Source of the DNA: Clavaria fumosa
Taxonomy: Eukaryota > Basidiomycota > Agaricomycetes > Agaricales > Clavariaceae
Length of the DNA stretch: 64,000 nt
Reading direction: 5' to 3'
Assembly: GCA_951802425.1 (NCBI GenBank)
Contig: OX637796.1
Location: 3,596,001 to 3,660,000 of the forward strand
Part shown: positions 52,886-64,000 of the stretch, in pieces
Position numbering within the stretch: the stretch's first letter is position 1
Layout: every line of letters begins with the position of its first letter
Notes under the pieces: model-generated
What the model was told of the DNA's origin: nothing
Database searches by the model: none
Seen by the model: only the letters and a program-made list of their open reading frames with translations
Program-made: the position numbers and the translations under genes

Positions 52886-53458
52886 CGGAAGATCGGCGGT
52901 GTGGGTGGAAGGCAAGCGGTGGCTAGGGCGTGACGGGCGTCTTTATGCCTTTTGTCGGTGGTGACGGTGGCGACCCTTCATGCCCACGTGATCACAAACG
53001 AGATAGGCAAAGAAAGGTCACTGTGGCTCGTCACTGTGGCTCGTTTGTGACCGGAATTGGACAATTACAGTAAGGCTGGACCAAACGCCCACATGAGCGC
53101 TCACAAAGAAGCGGTTGAACGGAAAGGTCAAGCCCAAATTAGCGTGAGGTCCAGTCTAACCGCCGCCGCAGCCTTTTGCCTTGGATGACGTCGCATGGCC
53201 ATGCACTCAGGCTCAACAGGCGCAACAAGAGGAGTGCACTGAGTATTTTATCTGTAGTATTTGTATTGTAAGATCATACAAGCAAGGAACATACACTCTG
53301 CTGCTCCAGCAGTCTCTGCGGTCTCCCCATCGCTTCATGACGCCGCAGCATGTGGCTTTCGCGTGCTTTGCACGTGATGCTGTCGCGTCCTGCTTGACTC
53401 TATTTGGCTACGCCCCCTTTCTTCTACTTCCCAACTGGGCTCTCCAATTTCCGCGACA
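52886..53458. promoter_or_regulatory. Divergent intergenic region, F-box gene and DMC1
   Basis: 573 bp between opposed start codons, with the inverted repeat noted separately. I do not see a known meiotic promoter element. Confidence 0.4.
52992..53050. repeat. Inverted repeat enclosing a tandem duplication
   Basis: TCACAAACGAG (52992-53002) and CTCGTTTGTGA (53040-53050) are exact reverse complements with a 37 bp loop. The loop and right arm contain two tandem copies of CACTGTGGCTCGT (from about 53019). It lies between the divergent F-box and DMC1 genes. Confidence 0.75.
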
Positions 53459-55399
53459 ATGCCTCGTCAAAATAACTCCTCAAGTGCCATGGCTCCACCT
53501 CCCTCTCGACCTGATAGTCCTATTCAAGAGGATGAAGACGAAGTTCGTCGTCATTTATTATCGACTGTCGAGACTTTTGCTTCTTCCTGCTTCAGAACCA
53601 GTTCTTTGACAATATCGATGAATTGCAAGCGCACGTAGGCTGAAATCGATCGTAATTCGCGCATATATGCTGGAACTTACACATTCTTAGGGCATTAACA
53701 TGCAAGATATCCTCAAGCTCAAGGCATGCAGAACATTCGCCTTGGCTGGCTGAGGTCAGGCTGAAGTTAAGACTTACAGGCCGCTGCTATCAATACTGTC
53801 TCTGGTGTTAACATGACCACCCGCCGACAACTTTTGAAAATCAAAGTTTGTCTTTATTTGAAATACTCCCTGCTTGATGACGACATTTCGCCTTATTGTA
53901 GGGAATGTCTGAGGCCAAAGTTGAGAAGATCAAGGTTACCTTCCGTCAAGATGGAAAATTTGTGCTGATCTAAAGCGTTTTGTTGCTACAGGAAGCGGCT
54001 CATAAAATTCTTGTAGGTTCTTTTTATAACTACAACGCCTTAATTTTAACACGACGTTATCAGGGATCGTCCTTCGCCACCGGCGTCGAAGTTCAGGAGA
54101 AAAGAAAACGCGTACTTATTATCAGCACTGGCAGCAAATCAGTGGATGCTATATTAGGGGGTATGATGCAAATTCGCGTGTCAAGATCACAGTGCTCACT
54201 GAAGGGACGTAGGAGGACTGATGTCGCAGTCTATCTCCGAAGGTTTATGCCTGCGTTGCCCCTTAGTACCCTCATTGACGTAAAGTTGTAAAGTCTATGG
54301 CGAGTTCCGCACAGGAAAGACCCAGTTAGCCCACACTATGAGCGTTGTCGCCCAGCTTCCGCCTGAGCTCGGGGGAGCAGCAGGAAAGGCAGGTCATACA
54401 TCACGACTTTTCATGCTTATTCATTGCCCACGCAGGTTGCCTATATCGATACGGAAGGTTTGCTACTTGGTCATGGTGTATATGCGCAGCATCCATGCTT
54501 GAAATTCAGGTACTTTCCGACCAGATCGTATCAGATCCATCGCAGACAGATTCGGCGTTGACGGCACAATGACACTCGAAAACATATTGGTCGCGCGTGC
54601 ATTTAATAGCGAGCACCAGGTGCGTATATGGTCATGATGTAAAGCCTTGGTTTGCATAACATGGTCCTAAGATGGAGCTCATCAATGAATGCTCGATACG
54701 CTTCGCCGAAGACAAGGATTACAGGCTTCTAGTACGAGGTCAATTTCACATAGAAAGACGACATTCTTATCCCGTAACAGATAGTGGACAGTATCATGGC
54801 ATTATTCAGAGTGGATTACTCAGGAAGAGGAGAGTTAAGCGAGAGACAGCAAAAGGTTTGTGGACACTGTTGCGCATACCTCTCACCATTCATTTCGTTT
54901 GCAATGTAGCTCGCACAGGTAAGCTTGTGGTCAATAGTCATCATCTTTTCAAACACTATGCTTTGGCAGATGCTTTCGAAATTGACCAAACTGTCCGAGG
55001 AGTACAATGTACAGGCATAACTCTGTTCATCCCCGCCGTGTTGTTTAACTTCTACAGGTTGCGGTTCTTCTTACAAACCAAGTGCAATGTGTGTCTTCCC
55101 TGTAATGTGCCTATCACCGTGCTTGAGCTTTCCAGCGGATCCTGGGGCGACGATGACATTCGTTGCGGGCGGTGCTCTCAAGCCGATTGGCGGGCACATC
55201 TTGTCTCATTCTTCCGCGACGAGGATTTTCCTCCGCAAAGGTGGGACATTCTGGTTTCCTCAGATGCGTGCTCGGCACCTGGTGCTGACAGAACTAAGGT
55301 CGAGCCGAGGAGCGGGTGGCAAAGCTGGTGGATAGCCCTGACAAACCCGAGAGTGAAGCTTCCTACAAGTTGGATGAAGGCGGCTGGGCAGATGTCTAG
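53459..55399 (+). CDS. DMC1: Meiotic recombinase Dmc1
   Basis: A RecA/Rad51-family strand-exchange protein specific to meiosis. It starts [20 protein letters not shown] at 53459, and the gene is cut by more than ten introns. Exons in order: [106 protein letters not shown] (Walker A GEFRTGKT), [68 protein letters not shown] (Walker B), [36 protein letters not shown] and [11 protein letters not shown], with the stop at 55397-55399. Loops 1 and 2 and the helix-hairpin-helix N-terminus are retained; it appears complete. GVNMTTRR and the FAEDKDYR region favour Dmc1 over Rad51. Confidence 0.92.
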
Positions 55400-55709
55400 C
55401 CCACTCCGAGTTCGCCATCACGATTCTCCTTGTTCCATCACTAACGTTTGTCGGTCTGACGCTTCCGTTTGTACTCCCCTGCTACTGGATGTAATGAGTG
55501 TACTGCGCTGCTGTAGAATTTCTAGAAACGCGTCTTTTTTGTGCGCACGTGGTTCGACACGTGATACGCGTGAAGTCGATCAACCGCGTTTGCACCAGTT
55601 TGTTGAGAGCCACAGATTGCTCGCCAGCCACGCTGGACTCGGCAGTCAAACGGTCGTCAGGCTGCATTCAGTGAGCCATTGCTGTCGCCTGCCCCTCCTT
55701 GCTTCTACC

Positions 55710-57357
55710 ATGACTTTTACCCTCGATCTCCAATCGTTTTCGACCGACTTTGCAACGAGGAGGTCATTGTCAGATGTCTCTCTCGCGGTTGCGAAAAGCA
55801 AAAAAATCGTCGTAGTCACAGGCGCAGGCATATCATGTTCATGTGGCATTCCTGTTGCGTCTTTTTTCAGCCTCGGTGGCTTGGTCTTAATTCAGACTCT
55901 TCTGTTTCTAGGATTTCCGCTCTTCAGATGGCCTTTACAATCTTGTCAAGCAAAAATATCCTGATGTCGTCTTGAAAGGCCGCGACCTCTTCGATGCATC
56001 CCTGTTTCGTGATCCAATCTCGACGGCCGTTTTCTACACTTTCATAGCCGAGCTCAAGCAGTCTATAGACACAGCTACACCCACGCCTACGCATAAATTC
56101 ATCAAAACCCTCGACTCTAAGCAGAGGCTACTCCGTTCTTATACTCAAAATATCGATGGTTTGGAAGAAAGGGTTGGGCTTGCGGGATCTGCAAGCCATC
56201 AATCGAAGGCAAATGGCTCAGGAAAGTCTAAATTGCGGTCGAAAGATGTGAGGAACGTGCAGCTGCACGGGGATATACACCGTGTTAGGTGTACATTCTG
56301 CTCTGCAGAATTCCCATGCAACGCGGAACATCTCAAGTCGTTTAACGACGGTGTGCCGCCCGACTGCACAGATTGTGCGACTCGATGTGAGCCCACGGCT
56401 TTAATGCTACCCGTAAATGACGGTCGTGTTGACGGTACAATTACCCCTAGCGAAAGCTCGTGAGGCAAGGTCTGCTCGTCCATTGAAAATTGGTACCCTT
56501 CGTCCTGCCATTGTGCTGTACGACGAACCACATCCTCTAGGTGACGAGATCGGGGCGATACAAACTGCTGACCTCTCACGTAAACCCGACATGCTCATCA
56601 TCATGGGGACCTCGCTTAAAGTCCACGGGCTAAAGAAGCTGGTCAAGGAGTTCGCCAAGGCAGTGCACGGAACTGTCCCATCTTCATCGGCGTCTGCATC
56701 ATCCAAAGGCAAAGTCATTTTCGTGAACAAGACGGCGCCTGCGGGTGAATGGTCGGATATAATTGACTTCCACGTACAAGGAGAGTCGGACCGATGGGTA
56801 GAAAAAGTTTTGGAAGACTGGAAGAAGATGAGGCCTGCCGATTGGGAGCTACAGAAGACCTTGGTTCTTGAAGGAGAAACCAATGGCTTCAAGGTGGTCA
56901 AGGACGTGGCTGTCAAGGGAAAATCGAAAGGTGCGATGATGATGTTTCAACGTGGGACGGCGCTTGCTGACTTGACTTCCCAGCCAACAAGAAGAAACCA
57001 GCGCCAGACGCGGAAAATATACCTCCCATTCCGCTCGCAGTCACGACAGACTCCAAGACTTCATCTGTGAAGCCCAAACCTACAGCTCCGCCGTCCCCAA
57101 GCAAGCGACGCCAGCATTCCTGTCATTATTCCGACGTCGAGTCGAGCCCATCTAAGAAACGCGACTCCCTGCTTCGGTCAGAAAATTTGACCCAGGATGA
57201 GCGTGGCTTGTTATTTCAGGACTGCCAATCGCTGGGAAATGGGGAGAGGAAAATGGAAGCCGAGAAAGTCGTCGCGTCGGAGCCAGGGAAGAAGCAATCC
57301 GTTACTAAACCGAAACTTGCGCGGACACAGTCGAAGGTCTGCGTCTTCATCTCTTGA
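55710..57357 (+). CDS. Hst3/Hst4-type sirtuin deacetylase
   Basis: An NAD-dependent protein deacetylase. It starts MTFTLDLQSFSTDFATRRSL at 55710. Motifs: KIVVVTGAGISCSCGIP (NAD loop), after an intron DFRSSDGLYNLVKQKYPDVV, THKFIKTLDSKQRLLRSYTQ/NIDGLEERVG, NVQLHGDIHRVRCTFCSAEF (catalytic His, first zinc pair) and CTDCATR (second pair). An intron leads to SARPLKIGTLRPAIVLYDEP and HPLGDEIGAIQTADL, then RKPDMLIIMGTSLKVHGLKK. The LYDEPHPLGDEIG and GTSLKVHGLKKLVKEFA blocks are typical of Hst3/Hst4, which remove acetyl from histone H3 Lys56 after S phase. The C-terminus is Lys/Ser-rich, ending ARTQSKVCVFIS at 57357. Six or so exons. It follows DMC1 by 310 bp on the same strand. Confidence 0.88.
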
Positions 57358-57433
57358 CGCTACCCAATTATTTTCCGGGTTCATGTACCGTATATACTTT
57401 ACATTCTATATTTCAAGTGTGCTCGCGGGGGTT

Positions 57434-60198
57434 CTAGCGCCCATCCACGAAATCCAACGCATTATTCATAAATTTCTCAGCCTTGTCCCCAACCAGTCTC
57501 ACCAACTGTCGGCCGCTACTACGTCGCTTTATAGTAACACCTTCCGCGAGCCCGCTCCGTTTCGAGTCCATTTCGTCGTGCAATAATTGGGCACTTGGCA
57601 GGCCAGGTCTTGACACCGAGGCCAGTTTCAAGCTGGAGACAGAAAGGGCGTGGCGCAACAGGGCGGGTCGAGTTTTGTCGGGGAATGCCCGAGTCTGAGA
57701 CGACGGAGAGGTAGACTGATAGACGTCGTTCGCTGACAGATACTGGACAGACGGGTGCGAGCGTAGCAGGTATGAATGCTGCCTAGGTTCGTGTAATGTA
57801 GTCGAAGTGTTCGTGCTCGCGTCATCCGGTCTCTCTCTCTCCTTTCCTTTACTCTTCCACAGACGCTGAGCAACGACGTCGGAGACGGGGAACGGTCGAT
57901 GCTTCTTGTTCTCGCTTTTGATTGAGACGCTGGAGCCGAGTGTGACCGTGGACGTGGACGACTCCGTGCTCGTGCTCATGTAAAGGTCCTCTATCACAAG
58001 GGGTGACCTTGGGCGTAGTAGGGGCATCGTCGATTCCCTCAGGCGATCAGGCTGCCCTGGGGATAACGGGGGTGAGCTCCTCGATCCGGTCGGAGAGTCG
58101 AAAGGAGCAGGCATAAAAACTTCTAATGAAGGCGAGGGGGTCATGGAAGGGCCAGTCGCAGCAGACGAAACCGTGGCAGACTGCTCCAACGCTCGTCCCT
58201 TTCGAGCAGAGTATAAGCCAAGCGTGGGCGATAGACTCCTGCATCGCTCGCGAAGTCGAGTGCGCGAGAGCAACGCCTCTGCAGCCCGTTTCTGCCGATC
58301 CAGGTCCCAAGACCAGTCTTCCCATTCGGCCTCGCTGACATCTTCAGGCTGGCTGATATCGCCCTCGACGAGATGGCCCGTCAGATCCGATCCATCCCTG
58401 GGCAAACCGCTCGTATGAATTCCCGAGACGGGATCCAGTTTGTGGTCCGTGGCGCTTCCTCTCCGAAGGGCGGCATTTCCTATGAGTCTTCTGCTCTGCA
58501 CCGAGCCCGCCTTTGCGCCACCGAGCAAGACGGTTTCATCACCCCACAGAATCCATTTCATTGGATCTCCGACGACTCCCACGCCTGCCATCCGTGCGCG
58601 ATCAACTACTCTCATTCGCCACTCAGGGAAGGGTAGAGGAACCGGGCCGGTGGAGGTTGGGCGATCTCTGAGAAGGGCTTGGTAAGGAAGTGAACGATTC
58701 GTCATCGACGTGGCAGATATGATGCGTGAAGACGCCACAGACGTGAGCATTGGCGTCGAGTCAGAACTGTCGGATGATGGCGGGAGAAAGACCGAACGTA
58801 AGGAAGGCGAGGCGGACCGGTGGAGGATGCGAAGGACGGCTGAGTACGCTATTTATCGCGAAGTCAGGATAACGGCGCCCGTTGATGAATTATAGAACTT
58901 TCACCATCTTCATCCTCGATGTCCAGCGCGATCCATTCGCCGCTGAGTCTATCAAACTCTGTTCTGGCGCCATCATCATCATCGACGACCACTTCAGCAT
59001 CGCCGCCGCTCGGCGAACAATCATCCAAAGTGGAAGAGGTGGCTTCTTGCCTAGGTTTTCCTTGCGTTGTCTCGAATTTGCAGCATATTATTCGGTCCCA
59101 AGGTCCAGTAATAAGAGAAGGCGTCGTCCTTTGGAGATGCCCTGCACTTTGCATTGCAATGAGGGCGTTGAGGGGAAAGCTCAGCGCACTGACCTCCTTT
59201 CGAGGCTGATTAGCCGTCGCAGGGAGAACCAAACGTGGCGCATACTCACTGTGCGGCTTCGGGAGAGGGTCATAACTCCTTGTCGAATCACTACCCATTT
59301 CTCCTTCCATCCTAATTTCACTCTGCGCTTCCTCCTTTCTTTGACCCTTTCGCAATCTTTTTCCCTTTCACGATCGACGCCCATTAGGCCATCAACTGGA
59401 CCGTTCAGGCCATCATCACTCCGTGCCCTAGCCATCTTCCTCTTCGTAGCGCTGCCCATTTTATAAGATGATGTCTCAGGATGAGGGTCCCAGGGACCGC
59501 CCTCCTTCCACGTCACCCTCAAAACCCACGCCTTCGATTCGAAACACGGCTGCACATACTCAGATGGTAAATCGCGAGCAAGCCTCAAATCGGCACCAGC
59601 GGCGTGCAGCTCAAGCAACTCGTTGGGACGGAGATTGTACCAGGAAAGAGTGAAGTGGTCTTCAAGTGTTTGACCGGTGGAATACATGAGAAGCGTGTAT
59701 CGGGCGCCTAGACATTCGGTAGGAGATGTCGACCGAAGAGGGCTTGTACTCAGGGAGGCCACAGAGGCTTTCCGGGCTTGTCCATATTGTTGTGAGCGCT
59801 TCCGAGTCCAGTAACTTCTGATGCCACTTTCGCTGCCGCTAAAGTATAAATCGTCATCGTCCGAGTCCTCCCAAGCGACGTCTCGCTTATTCAAGTCGCT
59901 GACATCATCGTTATTATTGAGGGATGGGCGCGAGAGGTTCAAGGCGAAGGTGATTGGGGAAACTGGGCGGTGCCGAGAGGGAACGTCGGGGGGGTCGACG
60001 CCGCTGAGACATTTCGACAAAACCCATTGCTTGAGATGATGAACCATCCACGATGGATCGACATGGGTGATCAGCCATTGGTCGTATGGGACTGGGAAAG
60101 AAGGTGCAGCCCCGTGAGCGCACGCATTCCTGTCGTGTCTGCGATCACTGACCAAACCTGCAGGCTATAGGGAGCAATGCCGTCGTCGTAGTCTCCAT
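57434..60198 (-). CDS. PH-domain-containing protein, function unknown
   Basis: The N-terminal region reads YDQWLITHVDPSWMVHHLKQ then WVLSKCL, and YTLLMYSTGQTLEDHFTLSW then YNLRPNELLELH, a ubiquitin/RA-like fold seen with PH domains. The PH-like part is LGWKEKWVVIRQGVMTLSRS, then across introns LQRTTPSLITGPWDRIICCK and EWIALDIEDEDGESSIIH. The C-terminal half (ORF from about 58790 to 57434) is Ser/Pro-rich with a short ordered segment PFPEWRMRVVDRARMAGVGV then MKWILWGDE, and ends AEKFMNNALDFVDGR. I join these as one gene because frame, strand and composition continue; two genes remain possible. The start is unresolved: ATG at 60198 is plausible, but the first splice does not fit cleanly. A membrane-phosphoinositide adaptor role is inferred from the fold. 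Confidence 0.65.
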
Positions 60199-60406
60199 GA
60201 GAATGACAGCGAGAGCTGCACATCAACCAATGATGGTCAGAAGCCCACGAGGTCCGTCAAACCTGCACATGACGAGCAGGAATGGATCCAGCGCTTCGCT
60301 AGCTTGACCGCGCGAAGTGTGGCACTCAGACAAAAGATCAAGAACTGGCACTCAATCTCATTCACTTGCGGGTGGCTACCAGTCGCCGTACTACTCAAAT
60401 TATAAA

Positions 60407-61040
60407 CTACTCGCTGATGAGTTCTGAGACGCTCCAGTCCTCGAAGCTGCCATCAGGGAGGTACCGCCGTATGATCAAGGGTATTTTGCGTTGCGACAGC
60501 TCCTTAAGAGCAATCTGAAGCGCGTCGGTCTCGCCGTCGAGGGGAACGAGGACAGGTGCATTCATGCTGTCGCAACGTTCAGCGATATGCGACACCCGAG
60601 GATGTAGTAATCACCAACCTGATCTGCAGCGCCCGCGTCCCTAATATCCTGGCTCTCTCGTATTTTGTCAAGTAGGGTGTGGTCACCCGTACTTTGTTCG
60701 GCTGTCTTTCCGCAAGGGGCCCATTTGCCGAAGGAGTAACGCCACTTGTGTCCTCAACTTCAACATCTGCACTGTCCACCATATCTTGATCATGTTCTCC
60801 ACTCACGCCGTTCACCGGCACAGTGTTCTGCACTCCATCCGTTGAAATGGGGTCAATGGCACCTTCCTGAAAGGTATCATCGAGATCCTGGACGCAATAG
60901 CTAAGACTCGAGTCTCATGCTTTCCAGGGTGAAGTTACACACGAAGCTCTCGTCGGCGAACCTGGCTTGAAAGTCAGACCAAGTCTCACGCAATAGATGA
61001 GACGTGCACACCGGTAGTCATCCTCGCCTTCGTCTGACAT
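60407..61040 (-). CDS. RPO26: RNA polymerase I/II/III common subunit Rpb6
   Basis: Rpb6/ABC23 is shared by all three nuclear RNA polymerases and holds the clamp. The start ATG at 61040 gives [10 protein letters not shown], the usual acidic N-terminus. Two introns then lead to a variable acidic exon ([20 protein letters not shown]) and to [25 protein letters not shown] last intron leads to [40 protein letters not shown] and [13 protein letters not shown], ending at 60407. The [20 protein letters not shown] and [16 protein letters not shown] blocks are hallmarks of the family and appear unbroken. Confidence 0.94.
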
Positions 61041-62262
61041 GGACTTGACACTAAAGGACGAAGTCTGGAGTTGCAAATGCCGTGCGGTACAAACAGACTC
61101 CGATTCGGAGATCGAATCTGAGCCTCGGCATCAACTACCGCACTCGGTGCCGCTTACCGTATCACGCTTCTCTGCTCTGATATTCTGCATGTCATCTGAA
61201 GCCTAAGGATGAGACCACTTTCACGCTGACTACGAACTGAAGCGTATTTTTGCGTTGCTGGAATCTTCTGCTGAGCTTGCTTGAGATCTAATGTACTGCT
61301 CTTCTCTCTGATGTGCCGGACCGTTACTAAAAGTAGTTTCATTCCCAATTCTGAACTGATACGATTACCGTATGGAGGATCCGCAAAATCCAAAATCCTA
61401 CTCTGTTCGGTTTCCAAGGGTCGCAGATCTCGAGAATCCGACGTTGATGCTCGCAAATTGTTCGAGTATTATATCTCCCTCGCGTTCGACGCGCCAGGTT
61501 CTGCCTGTCTGGTGTCGTTGCCACTCCAATGTTGCCCGCTTGATTTCTGGACCGCGCAGACTTTTCCGGGTAAACAAGCACTCGGGTCCGTCATGGTACT
61601 ATCTTGATCTATCAGAGTCAAAGTCGTGATGCAACGTCCCGCGAAGGTTCTTGGAATCCCGCCGTCTGCTTCGATGGTCATCTACTGAAGCCCTGTAAAG
61701 AGGCCATATAACAGCTGTCAGGCTAGAAAGATCGTTGCCTTTTCATCTGTGCTCATCTTGCCATGACGTTCCCCTCCACCGAGTGTCGAATCAGCTGCAG
61801 AGCTTCGGAAATTCTGCTTCGCGCGAAACAAGCAATTCTTGCTAGACTGGCACCCATGTGATGCTGACCTTTCTGACCTTTTGATACTTCTTTTGTACGC
61901 CAATCCCGCTCGAGTCGGCGGCCGTTAAACGTGTAACAGGGAGCAGCCGTTTGACAGCGCTATCTGCTCTTCTAGTCGCCCGAAAAAATGCGGTCCGAAG
62001 CGAATTGTCAGAGCCAGAGTCTGTCATTTTTTTTCTTTTAGAAGGGAATCGTTAATCCCGGCCACAAGTGGAGGAAATTTTCACCCAGAAAGCCAGGTGA
62101 ATACAATTTGTGTCGACAGTCAATTGTGTTGTGGTTCAGTTCGTCAGCAGTCACGCAGACCTTGCTTGCCTCCCACTGCCACCACCACCACCGACTCTCT
62201 TCCCGAACTTCCACCATTCACACGTCCCACAACCACAACGTCTTTTCTACTACACTTTTCTA
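61041..62262. other. Gene-poor stretch upstream of the RRM gene
   Basis: 1.2 kb with scattered short frames. A minus-strand frame at 62027-61842 (MTDSGSDNSLRTAFFRATRR) looks mildly gene-like and is followed by a possible 36 bp intron, but it has no recognisable relative. I do not call a gene. The right end must contain the RRM gene promoter. Confidence 0.45.
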
Positions 62263-64000
62263 TGCCTCCAAAAACTCTACCAAAAATCAGGACCTGGGGC
62301 ACCCGTTTTGATTCCCTTCTCTCCTCCCCGCCCAACAGCGTCGCCAAAGCTGCGACCGTTTCTAATGATATCGCGCATATAGCCACTAAGGACATGGACA
62401 CTGACGGCGCATACACCAGGAAGGAGAGCAAGATGCCTCATGACGCCAGCATCTTTGTCGGAAGGTCGCTGCCAGCCTATGACTTCGTCTCCGTTCTCTC
62501 ATAAATACATCCGTAGTTTACCGGCCAATATCGAGCAGCCCGAACTCGCCCGTTTGCTCAGCGAACATCTTTCGCAGCATGCAGAGGTCAAGAATATTAA
62601 AGTGGTCCGCGACTCCAAAGGTGGTGTCTGCGCCTTTGTTCAGTGCGAGGTCAGTTTCCCCACTTAGGGGCGACAAGTTTCCAATCTGTTTTGACGCATT
62701 TTATTTCGTAGGATGCGTCTGCCGCTGCTAGCCTCATCCATACAATTCACTCTAGCCCAGCACGCCCCTTCTTAGGCCGGTACTTACGTTATGAGCCCGC
62801 TCGCGCTTTCAGAACGTTACTAATTTCCTATCGGTAACTTGATCCGACCTCCGCATGCCATGGTCTTATCCTACATTCTCGTAGCACGCCCACGCAATTC
62901 GTGCCATTCGGTTACCCAGAGGTCGACCCCACCGGCAACGTCACTCACAAGGAGGTTAGGACAGTCAACCTGGCACTTCCCACAGCAATGAGGTTATGGA
63001 AACCTCATGATACAAAGTACTCGACCTTCGTATCATCTTCGTGCCTGCCCGACTAAGGCTCTTCCAATGATACACAGATACTTCAGTATACTCTACAATG
63101 TGGAAGCACACGACTCCAACTATCACGGCAAGGCATCTGGAGAACCTGGTCTCTTTCTACATCCGCTGATATTCGACGCCGAGGTGGAATGATTTGTGAT
63201 GAAAGATGGCAATGTTACTAATATACCACATCTGCTAGACTGCCCAAAGTCTCTGCAGGTTCTTCGGTCCACTGGAGTACTTCAGGGCATACCGCGAGCG
63301 CAACGTCAGCGAGAACGGTATGATACTGTTTATAGCTTGCCATCGCATTGATTAACTCCTCTCGTGCTCCCAGGCACACAAGACAGTCCTTTCCGAGAGC
63401 TGTCAACTTTTCCGGGTCCTCATCAAATGCCGCGTTCTCCCGGCATGGATACAGGCTGTTGGGAGGTGAAGTGGGAGCATCGAGACAATTGTGTGAACGC
63501 TTTGATGGCAAGGCCGCTTTGATTCTCGATTTATATCCTACTTGACCGCCTTTTCAGACTCTTCGACGTGTTCCCCATCTGACAGTCACTTGGGCCCACC
63601 ATCCCCATTCTCAAGGATACGAGCGTTCTTACCTAGGACCGCGGCTTCTTCACCCCAGCGCCACTTCGTTACCTTTCCGCTTTCAAAGCCATCCTGGTGG
63701 GAGCTCAGAATCTCCAAAGCATATAGAACCTGTGTCGTTCAAGGGCTCGCCAGAGTTCCACCATGGTTCCTCGCCGGGCTTGTCGGCAGCTCATCGGCAA
63801 ATTTCCGACCCCACGTCTTTGCCCAGTACAAGCCCATTAGAACAGCCTGCCCTCTCATCAGATACTAGCATGCGATCTGGTCGTGCAGGTCAAGGCGTTA
63901 CCAGTCTAAATCATCAGGACCCCTCGCCTCGACAACTATTTGAAGGCTCAGCCGCGGAGGGGTTGTCAAACGATGCAAACTGTCTCAAGCTGGCACCGTG
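62263..64000 (+). CDS. RRM RNA-binding protein (3' end beyond window)
   Basis: It starts MPPKTLPKIRTWGTRFDSLL at 62263. Exon 1 ends HDASIFVG, and a GT..AG intron joins to SLPANIEQPELARLLSEHLS then VKNIKVVRDSKGGVCAFVQC, giving RNP2-like (SIFVGSLP) and RNP1-like (GGVCAFVQC) motifs. The next exons contain SSPARPFLGRYLRYEPARAF/RTLLISYR, TPTQFVPFGYPEV, VNLALPTAMRLWKPHD, YFSILYNVEAHDSNYHGKAS, PLIFDAE, CRFFGPLEYFRAYRERN and DTGCWEVKWEHRDNCVNALM. A GC-AG intron (63508-63557) joins to TLRRVPHLTVTWAHHPHSQG. The frame is Ser/Pro-rich and still open at 64000. RNA targets are unknown. Confidence 0.8.
63508..63557 (+). other. GC-AG intron in the RRM gene
   Basis: TTGATG is followed by GCAAGG and the acceptor is CCTTTTCAG. 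It joins CVNALM to TLRRVPHLTVTW in frame; the unspliced frame stops at once. Confidence 0.6.

Noticed and set aside
61281..61629. Plus-strand open frames of 85-108 codons
   Set aside because: No domain, no plausible splice partners, and composition like random sequence.

Overview
This is nuclear DNA of a filamentous basidiomycete, most likely an Agaricomycete. Genes are densely packed on both strands and cut by many short introns (about 40-65 bp, GT-AG with a few GC-AG). The encoded proteins include TAF1, PacC/Rim101, a Sed5 fragment, Mdm12, Hst3/4, Dmc1, Rpb6, Utp11, a GPI-anchored PLC-like protein and agaric-type F-box proteins. I saw no rRNA, tRNA or CRISPR. All exon boundaries were read by eye.

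Left part (1-10 kb): a decayed N-terminal piece of a Sed5/syntaxin-5 gene, two diverged copies of a ~320 bp repeat, a disordered conserved protein, an amdS-type amidase, a 5' fragment of UTP10, a single-pass membrane protein, and an MDM12 copy without its N-terminus and with a frameshift near its end. Three gene remnants in 10 kb are unusual for such a compact region.

Centre-left (10-27 kb): TAF1 (start codon alone in its own exon), the pH regulator PacC/RIM101 with a cluster of PacC-type GCCAAG sites upstream, two HSP20 genes each with heat-shock elements, a conserved protein of unknown function, a myosin-type regulatory light chain, an Ayr1-like reductase, an ADCK1/Mcp2-like mitochondrial kinase, and a PAP2 lipid phosphatase of dolichyl-diphosphatase type.

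Transposon block (27.05-37.4 kb): a Ty1/copia element (240 bp LTRs, 5 bp target duplication GAAGA) whose integrase region is interrupted by a Ty3/gypsy chromovirus (290 bp LTRs, duplication GTGCC, C-terminal chromodomain). Both reading frames look open apart from the nested insertion, and the LTR pairs are identical or almost so. Both insertions are therefore young. The copia element landed about 120 bp upstream of the PAP2 gene.

Right part (37.4-64 kb): a poorly resolved gene beside the transposon, a GPI-anchored PLC-like phosphodiesterase, UTP11, a WRKY/GCM1-FAR1-type putative DNA-binding protein, LSB5 (VHS-GAT), RFC4 (human RFC2), mitochondrial seryl-tRNA synthetase, an F-box protein, meiotic recombinase DMC1, an Hst3/Hst4-type sirtuin, a PH-domain protein, RNA polymerase subunit RPB6, and an RRM protein running off the right edge. 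Most are independent housekeeping genes. The possible functional links are DMC1 next to the sirtuin and RFC4, the two HSP20 genes under similar heat-shock control, and probable PacC self-regulation. I found no clear gene-cluster system that is wholly new; the most interesting signals are regulatory arrays, nested mobile elements and gene remnants.
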